Below are positions 54,901 to 64,000 of a stretch of DNA of 64,000 nt, piece after piece; positions within the stretch are counted from its first letter, which is position 1; each line of letters begins with the position of its first letter. The notes under the pieces were generated by a model that was given only the letters and a program-made list of their open reading frames with translations, was not told where the DNA came from and made no database searches. This stretch comes from Lineus longissimus (lineage: Eukaryota; Nemertea; Pilidiophora; Heteronemertea; Lineidae). Location of the stretch: positions 17,872,437 to 17,936,436 of the forward strand of contig NC_088313.1 in NCBI RefSeq assembly GCF_910592395.1. The letters are read 5' to 3'. The position numbers and the translations under genes are program-made.

Positions 54901-57900
54901 AGGCGAGGCAAGTCCAATGTCTGTTGGGAAAGCTTCCTAATGTGACATTCGACATCTGCTCTGAGGGTTTTAAACAGGAAAATACTTCCTGACCTATTGA
55001 TAATTTTTTCTGGAGTGGATGTGTGTCTGCCTGCAATAAATAACTATAACTACTATTACGTGTATTATCCGTGATGTTTTCAGCATAAAGTGAAGTGTAT
55101 TATTTGCAGCTGCTGTCGACAGTAAGACTGAAGTCACTGGCAGTAAACTGGGAAGTTTCTGCTTGTCTTTTCAAAAGACTAACTGTTTCTTTAGCCAAAC
55201 TGCTGATCTTCTGTGACTCAATGGTATTTGATAATCATTGCAACATACCATTCTTTTGCACCTTCCCCGTTCATGTCTTGCAGCCGACATCATCTCATGT
55301 GTCGAGTTCAATCATGATGGTGAGCTGTTGGCGACTGGCGACAAGGGTGGCAGAGTGGTCATCTTCCAGAGAGACCAGCTGGTAAGTGCAAGTTGACATG
55401 CCAAACACAGGGCTCGAGCTAGAATTTCTTACTCAGGAGTCAAACTGAAGTCTTGACAAAATCTCAGGAGCCCTGTAACAGATTTCTAAGTTAAGAGTTT
55501 TAAAAGTGCGGGTCCTAAACATTGAAGTGTAACTATTTCAGCACATTTGGTTGGTATGATAATTTCTACCCATTCTGTTCTTTCAGAGGGAGCCCAATGT
55601 CCCACGTCGTGGAGAGTACAATGTCTACAGTACATTTCAGAGCCACGAGCCAGAGTTCGATTACTTAAAAAGTTTAGAAATAGAGGAGAAAATTAATAAA
55701 ATAAAATGGTTGAGGAGGACCAATCCAGCCAACTTTCTCTTGTCAACAAATGGTAGGTAGTCAGTTTGAGTACCTGAAAATGGTAGTTAAGTTTGAATTT
55801 TACAAAAAGAAGACAAGAAAATTAACGAATTTTGTTCAACTCATTCAGTATCAAAACGCTTTGGTATGATGCCTTCCTCCAAAATATTAGAAATCTTAGT
55901 AAGAACTTGTGTTTGGTCGTGGCCATGTTTTCTAAGCTTGAGCAATGCATGCTGAAAATCTCTGAAATTTTCAGATAAAACAATCAAATTGTGGAAAGTG
56001 TCTGAACGCGACAAGCGACCCGAAGGCTACAACCTGAAAACTGAATTTGGTGAACTCCAAGCCAACAATGTGACGTCTTTGCGGGTGCCTGTCCTCAAGC
56101 CGATGGAGCTAATGGTTGAAGCTAGTCCAAGGAGAATCTTCTCAAATGCCCATACCTACCATATTAATTCTATATCAGTCAATAGTGATCAGGAGACGTA
56201 CATGTCTGCTGATGATCTCAGGATTAATCTGTGGCACCTAGAAATTACTGATCAGAGCTTCAGTATCCTTTTTACCATCAGTCATTGAATTGTTCTACGG
56301 TACAAGCCTTGCTCAAATTCACAGAGACAATTGATATATAATTTGTTGATGATTTTCCAGTGGTGGCGTCATTATGGTTAATGAGATTCTACTGATGACA
56401 ACAAGGGAAATCTGATTCATCAGCGTAGTGCCTTAGGCAGAATTTTTGTAATTGAAATTACATCAGATTGATGATAATAATGAAATTGGCGAGGTTGTGG
56501 TAGTTGGCGATTTTATAAATTCAGTGTTCCTACACCTTTGGCGTAGGCAGTCTAAATTGGGGACTGGAAACTATTTTTGATGTTGATAATTGTGATGTGA
56601 ATTGTCATCGAATGCCGCCTTGATAAAATAAACAATGCCTCGACATATGGTACTTCCAAAGAGTATGAGTACATGGAATAGCTTTGGAATGATAGGACAT
56701 GTGGTTATTGACTATGTTTTTCATTACATCTGTTGGCAAAACCGCTGCTCCCTGCTTCAGACATTTGTGTAACACAATTTTTCCATGTTTTGTTACAATG
56801 ATAATAGCAGGTACAGTAATATGTAGGTTTACGTGCCTGGATGACTGGTTGTGTGTCCATGGCCCCGTAGTCTACAGACAAATGTATTCAAATCTCTGAT
56901 AGTACGTAATGCAATTTCAGTGTTCAGGTTTCTCTCAGCTTTTCTATCTGCATCTTCCTGCTTCAGACATTTGTGTAACATGATTTATCATATCGTGGTA
57001 CACTGATAATAGCAGGTACAGTGATATGTAGGTTTACGTGCCTGGGTGACTGGTTGTGTGTCCATGGCCCCGTAGTCTACAGACAAGTCTTCTCCCTTGA
57101 TTGTATGAATGTTCTCAAATCAGATGCCCTCTCTGTTACTGGAATCCTCCTTTGAGTTTTGGTAATATCACTATTTGCCTTAACCTGTCCCAGTTATCGT
57201 TGACATCAAACCAGCCAATATGGAGGAGCTGACCGAAGTCATTACAGCGGCAGAGTTCCACCCGACGGAATGTAACGTGTTTGTTTATAGTAGCAGCAAA
57301 GGCACTGTTCGATTATGTGATATGAGAGCTCAGGCACTATGTGATCAACATGCCAAATGTAAGTATAGTAGAGTAACCTCTGAAGAGTCGTCGTATTTTA
57401 GCTGGTCAAGGGCCACCTGTGCAATAGGCCTATTTTACCTCTTACAGATGCACCTAGAACACACTGTCGTACTGACAATCACATAGTGAATATCAAGTGA
57501 ACTGACTCGATTTGTGTAGAGTTGAGGTGTAAGACTGGTAATAGGAATAACTGCTTGTTAGTTATGCTCCTGATTGAAGATGTTCATAGTTAAATGTTAG
57601 CATCTTCCTGCTTCAGACATTTGTGTAACACAATTTGCCCATATTGTGGTACAATGATAATAGCAGGTACAGTAATATGTAGGTTTACGTGCCTGGATGA
57701 CTGGTTCTGTGTCCATGGCCCCGTAGTCTGCAGACAAATGTATTCAAATCTCTGATAGAACGTAATGCAATTTCAGTGTTCAGGTTTCTCTCAGCTTTTC
57801 TATCTGCATCTTCCTGCTTCAGACATTTGTGTAACATGATTTATCATATTGTGGTACAATGATAATAGCAGGTACAGTAATATGTAGGTTTACGTGCCTG

Positions 57901-58896
57901 GGTGACTGGTTGTGTGTCCATGGCCCCGTAGTCTACAGACAGTTTCTTGAATAAAATGATGGGACCCCCCTCTAGAAGATCTTGGTTACCATTAATGTTA
58001 TTGTTCCTGTCTTTTCAGTATTTGAGGAACCTGAGGACCCAACAAACCGTAGTTTCTTCTCCGAAATCATCTCTAGTATATCGGACGTCAAGTTTAGTCA
58101 CAACGGTCGCTATTTAATCACACGGGACTACCTCTCAGTGAAAGTGTGGGACTTGCACATGGACACTAAACCCATAGAAACTTATCAAGTGCATGAATAC
58201 TTGCGGAGTAAACTCTGTGCATTGTATGAAAATGATTGTATATTTGACAAGTTTGAGTGTGCCTGGAGTGGCAATGACAGGTAACTATTCAAAGTTTGAT
58301 TCAAATTCCTAATTAAATTAAAAATATTAAGGGGACTTTATAATGGGTGCTGTTCCCATAAGAAAAGTGACAGAAAAGCCATGTTTCATATTGCTGTTTT
58401 GGAAACCGTTATCCTGGTCTTGTGCTGTTGGAAGTGCTTGGCCTTCTTTAGAGGGCATTGTGTCTTTGGAAACAGCCTGTTATGGCACACTTGTGGAGTT
58501 CCCATAAACTTTGGTAATTTTCATTGTTTAAAGACTACCACATTGTAGATAATTAGATCAGTTTCAGTTGACACAGCATCTCGGGTCATTAAAAATAATG
58601 TCCATCTGTCCTTTTGCAGGCACATAATGACAGGATCGTACAACAATTTCTTCCGAATGTTCGACAGGGAAACAAAACGTGACACGACATTGGAGGCATC
58701 AAGAGAAAACATGAAGCCACGCACCGTTCTCAAACCAAGAAAAGTCTGTGCTGGTGGCAAACGGAAGAAAGATGAAATTAGTGTGGATTGCCTGGACTTC
58801 AATAAAAAAATAATCCATACTGCTTGGCATCCTTTAGAAAATATTATAGCAGTTGCAGCCACTAATAATTTATATATATTTCAAAGCAAGGACTAG
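51962..58896 (+). CDS. PPP2R2: PPP2R2, B55 regulatory subunit of protein phosphatase 2A
   Basis: B55 is the seven-bladed WD40 propeller that selects substrates for the PP2A A/C core. Exons: 51962-51968 (MAG), 52082-52150, 55284-55381, 55587-55752, 55975-56262, 57194-57358, 58019-58280 and 58620-58896. All junctions are GT-AG and in phase, giving 443 aa (human PPP2R2A 447). The family text is nearly intact: [132 protein letters not shown] and [17 protein letters not shown]. The C-terminus is [10 protein letters not shown]. The 5' UTR acceptor is at 51909/51910. The seven-codon first coding exon is supported by phase and a GTAAGC donor. Confidence 0.98.
52151..55283 (+). other. PPP2R2 intron 2
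   Basis: A 3.1-kb intron between the second and third coding exons. I see no additional exon. A minus-strand frame of 138 codons at 54248-54664 is open but has no family resemblance. Small features are a duplicated GAACATACACATAGATA at 53519-53553, TACTACTAG repeats near 53847, and the odd palindrome CGGGGAGTAACTCCCCG at 54427-54443. Confidence 0.7.
56752..57089. repeat. 206-bp tandem repeat, upstream block (about 1.6 units)
   Basis: Units start at 56752 and 56958, with a period of 206 bp. Each contains CTGCTTCAGACATTTGTGTA, GATAATAGCAGGTACAGT, TAGGTTTACGTGCCTGG and CCATGGCCCCGTAGTCTACA. The block lies in the PPP2R2 intron before the exon at 57194-57358. The same pair of units recurs after that exon. 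Confidence 0.95.
57608..57942. repeat. 206-bp tandem repeat, downstream block (about 1.6 units)
   Basis: Units start at 57608 and 57814, again with a 206-bp period, and are highly similar to the upstream block in the same orientation. The two blocks are offset by 856 bp and bracket the 165-nt PPP2R2 exon at 57194-57358. No coding content. Confidence 0.95.
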
Positions 58897-61800
58897 TACA
58901 AATGATGCCTAGGATTTTTCAATTGATAAGAGGGGAAAATGTGGCAGTGCTGGTCTGCTGGTTGCACTTCTGTACTTGGCTGTTCTCTTATCTGTGGCCA
59001 CTGGGCATTGAAGCTTGTTCAAGGTACAGTCAGTGTTCATAAATGGACTATTTGCTGCACTCAAACTCAAGATAAACATGCTATACTTGAGAGTACTTCG
59101 CTGATAATGAGTTGCTTCTGTTGGCTGCAGTATCGGTGCATGAAGTAAACTATCAATTGTGCATTCCATGGGCATGCATATCTATTGTCTTATCGTCCAC
59201 CTATAACATATTTTTGGTCGAAGCTGGTGTTCAAAATATTGATACAGCAAATGCAATCAAGGAAAGGTCTTTCCGCATTGCCTTTTAGATCGGTGACAGT
59301 TAGACAGACCTCAAAACCGTAGAAGTTGCATTTCTAATGGCCAACACGCAAAAGCAGGAAAGGCTCAGATTTTACTCAAAACCGGTCTAATTTCTACTAA
59401 ATGTAACTTCTACAGTTGTGCGAATATTGTAGTTAGGTTTAAAGAATAGGCTGTATCGTCTCCCACCGTTTAAAATGTTCCTCTGAACATGCACAAAACC
59501 TGAGGAATTGGTTATGGGGAATTTGGCTTCAAAATATGTCCCAGATATCTGATACTTTGTACTCTGAAAAAGCTTGATTCTCTCTTACTGGTGAAGTCTT
59601 TGAATATATGGTGCTATTTTTAACATAGCATAGACTTTAGATGACGCTTGTAACAATCATTTACCGGTTCAAATATAAAATAAAACTGGGGTTGTTTTTC
59701 ATTCAAGGCACTTAGCTGCAGGATTGTCCAGTTGTTTTTTTCTGTCAACCTGATTTGGGCAATTTGCTGGCACGTGTTTATGTTTTATACACCTGACTGA
59801 ATTATCCTACATTTCTTTTGTCTCATTTTGAAATTTCATGAGCCACTTAAATGATGTCCAACATCTAGTCCCCAAAAGGGTACTGTTCAGCTACATTGCA
59901 TATCTTTTCACATGTTTTCTATGTTGAGAGTTGGCTACTTCCTAATGAATTGTCACTTGCTGGCACTATCTTCACTGCCAAAGCTTAAAGATTTTCATTG
60001 CATTTCACCTTTTGTAATAGTAGATGAGTTGACTTGCTTTTGGGCCACGGGTGCACTTGGGGGTGGCAGTAGGGCAAGATTTCTTCATGTCCACTGAACA
60101 AATTATTTACCTGCAGAGTTAAGGTGTGTTTTTTGAATTTGCATAAAAACTGGAATTGGTTTACTACATGTACTTAGTGCATCCGATGGCCCTTAGCCTT
60201 GTTCAGTTTTATAGAATGTGCTACAACCCTTGCACCTATATCTGACTTGGACCTTTGTGCGCTTGTAAGCCTTTGCACAACATTTCTGATTTGGAACAAA
60301 ATACTAGTATTGTATAGTTAGTAGGTAGAATTAGGGGTGTTTGAGTTAATAAATTTCGTTTGGCAAGACCAAGAATTGATATAGACTGATTGGTGCACTG
60401 ATCGACTTTTCTGATGAAGTATAAATAGATACTATCATTGCAGTTGATTGACGGGAATTCTTGACTCCCACTTAGAGGAATAATGTGCTACTTTCATTGA
60501 ATTTCCCTGTTGATCACAAATATTCCATTTCAGTACACGTGTTGTGTCATTCTATGACAACAAATCTTACAAATCTAACTCATGCTTTTGTTTATAACTA
60601 TTACATGTACATTCCATTGAAGTATTATGCTGCTTTAAAAAATGGTAAGAAATACTCCTTTCCCGACCAGATCGGAATGAAATGACACCACGTTGACCAG
60701 AATACGTTGCTATTTGAATGGCAAGTACTGATTCTGATGAATGAAAAACTTGTGCTAACAGGCTCTGTTATTAACTAATGAAAGGTTTTTTGTTACTTAA
60801 AATGTAGACTTGAATTGTGACTTAATAGTCTTCTGTGGAATTTTGATGAAATTTCTAAAGGGTGATAGTTTTCCTCTTGGCATTCCCAAATGATGTACTT
60901 GTTTACTGTCGATCGACGGCAGTTTTGGGAAGACCCTTGGTTTTGTGTGCGATGCGTTGTCCTATCATGCCTTGAGGCTTAACAGGGTTTGATTGCAAAG
61001 GGAATGAGTGGCGAAGAAATATTAAAACACTACATCACATGTAATGTAATGTTATGTCATTTCATAATTCATATTTCATAATTCTTGCTCCAATGCAAAA
61101 TTCTACACTCCTTTAAGAAATTTCACAGAATTCATTTGTTCTCGTTTTGACTCTGTTGGTGCCCAGCAAGTTCCCTGCAGACCAGCAAACTGAACAATTT
61201 GTATATACCTATGTTGTCTTTGTATGTATCTAATAATTATTTTATATGTGCTCAATACTTTGCATCATGTCTTGCAAGAAATGCACAACTTGCCTCTTCA
61301 AGAACTGGGAAGATTCCTGTTGTGGAAATTTGGAAAAGGTGCCTTGAAATGCCAAGAGTTCATAATGTTTGGCAGGACTGATTAATTAATTTAAATCGAA
61401 AAATTCCTGTGTAAGCTTTCCCCGTCTGATGCATTGTTAACTCCAGAAACAGCTGAAGGAAATAATTTCCAATCACAATTTGTTATGTATGATTGATAAA
61501 TGAAATTGCCTCCAATGGAAGCAATATATCTTTGCAGTCGTTAGCTCCGCAATGTTAAGAAATTTTTCATATTGAGAGAAATTTTCTATGGTTTATGGCC
61601 AAGCGACTTGTGTCAAATACGGTCGAGGTATGCTTCAAAATATTGCATGTCATTCATTGAAATGAGAGTGATATCAAATATTTCTCAACATCTCGAACCA
61701 TAGTTTTAGTTCTGACACTTGCTACTGTATATTCTCCCTGTTCTTGAAGGGTTCGTTCTGTGCTCTGCGTGTAAATACATATATTGATCAAACTAACCTA

Positions 61801-64000
61801 CGGAAACTTTGTATTCAATCTTGCCATGGTGATTGCCGAATTCAGTTACAATTCTATTGGGAGCTGATAGAGATCGGTATAGAAGGTTGCTTGTCAAATT
61901 CCTGATAGGATGCATTCTGTAAAAGAAACTTAGCCATGGCTTTGGGAGAGAAAGAATGAAATAATTTCTAAGCAAAGTGGGTAATAGAATGTTGCCGTCT
62001 TGAGAGTGCAAGCTAGGTTAATATTTGAATTTTACCCTGTAGAATGTTTGCAATGCACCATATGTATTCAGACCCCTTGCTTGCAGGAGTCACGGTTAAA
62101 AGACTGTCATGCCTAGGTCGTACCTGTCTGTGTGCATCGCAGCTTTCAGGTGATGACTTCAGGAATTTGTTATCTAACTTTGACCAATTTCATCTGAACT
62201 TAAAATGGCAAGACCACTGTCTACAGTGTACATAGAGCAGAGGGCTCCACCTACAGTGTACATAGAGCAGAGGGCTCCACCTAAACAAATTTGTACAGAA
62301 GTGGCCATCCTTTTCAATTCTAACTCCTGCCCTTACACCACTGTCTCATATAAACCGTTACTTCTCATCTGTGAGTTCAGTGAAGTGTAGTTGCTCTGTT
62401 CCAGTTGTACTTGTGAATAATAATTTGTGCTGAACATTATTCTGTTGTCTTGCATTCCATCTGCTTAGTAAGCAAAATAACTGTCCGTTGTTTTGACTAG
62501 CAATGCTTGTCCTATATTGTAAGAGGTTAGGTTGGGCTCCCATGTTCTCTGTTAAACTCTGAAATGCATGAAAAAGACGTAATAAATGTGAGTTTGAACA
62601 AGCCTTCTTCCGTGGATTTGGTTAGTCCTAAACTGGGTGCAAAAACAAAGAGTACATGTACAATTCGGCATGATGATAAGTGACTGGAGAGAAAAATTCT
62701 TTTGACCTGTTTAGAAGTTGCTCCACTGAACAGTAATATTTTCTTACATCCTTCAATCAAGTCTGTTTCTAAGTTAAACTTGGTTCTAATAGAACACAAG
62801 GGGTAAATTTCTGAAAGGAAAATGATCGCTTTTTTTATAAAAAGTTGAGGTATGGAAGCACTAATAATATTAGGGGGGGGGGATCACTGATATGTGCTAC
62901 TGGCTGTTTCAGGGTAATTCCCAGTCAGAAGAGTTCAAGGCCTTTCTTTGACTTTCATTTTGTATCTTTGGCATTGGAAGCTTTCATGGTACTTATTGTG
63001 CAGAATCCTGAATCAATGCAACCTCATTCCAGGAAGGGGTCACCCTGGGGACGTCATTGACAAGCTGTCAGGCTTGTGAGATTTGGATGTGATTACCTTA
63101 ATCTTTTGTATAGAAAAAAAAGAGAAAATAAAACAAAAGAGATATTACATGTCTTGTTATGTTGATATTTCCAGCTTTATGTTTCATCTGAAGGTCTATC
63201 AAGAGGCACTCTCGGACCTCTGAAAAGTTCAATCCATTGCAGACTGCTTTGGAAAACCCTTGGGCAATCTTATTCCTTTGTCAAGGAGAAAAGTGGCAAA
63301 GATTCATCCCAATGAGAGGAATACCTTCAATTCGAATTTACAACATCTGTTCATTTACTGATATATAATAATCATCCGCTGTCCGCCCTAGTGGAGGTTG
63401 TAAGAGCTATCAAGTTCCAATGGATGGCCTATATTCGTAGATTGATCCCACATGTACATAGTCAGTTTGAACTATCAAATCGTTTTTCAGGTTAATCATA
63501 GCCAGCTCTACAATGTTGGTTGTAAGAGTCCTTCCTACTAGAGTTATCCACAGCAGCAAGAATCTAAGCTTGATGTCTAATCCCTCAACAGCATCCCGAT
63601 CCCTGATCTCCCGAGGAGGTTGTTGGAAGGCCAGCACCCAGACGCCTCGGTGCTGGCAGGACAACACCCTTAGGCCTTGCTACTAGCGGGAGGAGAGCAA
63701 TCCTTTTCCCTCCAATAGAGCAAAGGGGTCTGGATTGTGCTTCTGAAAAAAAACATTGACTGCAGTATTATAAATGGTCACTTTCTTTATTCAATGACTC
63801 GCCATAACGAGTCTCACTGGGGTCTCAACTATTAACGTAGATGTAAACTCAACACATCATGTCGTTATACATACTTGGTGGTATTAACAAGAGACCCTGC
63901 TTTGAACTGAGCTCTTTTTATTAGGTCTATCTGAACACAAAATTATTTGAAGAGAATTGTCCTTTAATAGTTTTGAGTAATGAAGGCAGCAATATAGACT
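58897..64000. other. PPP2R2 3' UTR and downstream sequence
   Basis: No further gene is supported to the end of the window. The first canonical AATAAA after the PPP2R2 stop is at 59679-59684 and a second is at 60348-60353, so a 3' UTR of roughly 0.8-1.5 kb is plausible. A two-copy 31-bp tandem (CTACAGTGTACATAGAGCAG followed by AGGGCTCCAC) lies at 62220-62282. The ORFs near 63.4-63.7 kb are unrecognised. Confidence 0.5.
59679..59684 (+). terminator. PPP2R2: Candidate PPP2R2 polyadenylation signal
   Basis: An AATAAA 0.8 kb after the PPP2R2 stop, followed by a T-rich segment (GGGGTTGTTTTTC). It is the first exact match downstream. A second match at 60348-60353 could be used instead. Confidence 0.4.

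Noticed and set aside
63410-63720. Frames on both strands near 63.5 kb with Trp/Arg/Cys-rich text, considered as a retroelement fragment
   Set aside because: No reverse transcriptase, endonuclease or integrase motif could be identified.

Overview
This window is eukaryotic nuclear DNA: AT-rich, with multi-exon genes, GT-AG introns of 49 bp to 12.5 kb, long intergenic stretches and many short repeats. The protein sequences are animal. TACATGTA and AGGCCT words, microsatellites and dispersed repeats are frequent, which suggests a marine invertebrate, probably a deuterostome such as an echinoderm or hemichordate. I cannot place it more precisely. All exon boundaries were read by hand from splice signals, reading-frame phase and remembered family sequences. 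They have not been tested against transcripts.

Five protein genes are supported. (1) Minus strand, about 1.1-21.3 kb: a C-terminal binding protein (CtBP) corepressor with an N-terminal THAP zinc finger. Its coding exons run from 21246 down to at least 2830, and one internal exon is present as two near-identical alternatives. (2) Plus strand, 24031-27698: MAEA, a RING-type subunit of the GID/CTLH ubiquitin ligase, complete at 394 aa. (3) Minus strand, 31604-35952: an unrecognised four-exon gene of 227 aa. (4) Minus strand, 36983-38695: UBOX5/RNF37, a U-box plus RING ubiquitin ligase encoded by a single coding exon. (5) Plus strand, 51962-58896: PPP2R2, the B55 WD40 regulatory subunit of PP2A, complete at 443 aa.

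The remainder is introns and intergenic DNA. The 8.6-21.1 kb stretch is one large CtBP intron. The 27.7-31.6 kb stretch follows MAEA and contains degenerate repeats. The 39.8-40.5 kb stretch holds a foldback element, a palindrome-containing 56-bp minisatellite and a TA microsatellite. The 41-51.4 kb stretch has no recognisable gene but contains two promoter-like regions. The last 5 kb is downstream of PPP2R2. I see no tRNA or rRNA gene, CRISPR array, or intact transposon with coding capacity.

The genes do not form an operon-like unit. Two are ubiquitin ligases, one is a transcriptional corepressor and one is a phosphatase subunit. The head-to-head CtBP-MAEA pair matches, from memory, the order and orientation of CTBP1 and MAEA on human 4p16.3, so it looks like retained ancient linkage. 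The most interesting signal is in CtBP: a THAP DNA-binding module joined to the dehydrogenase-like corepressor, combined with a mutually exclusive exon pair in the substrate-binding half of the fold.
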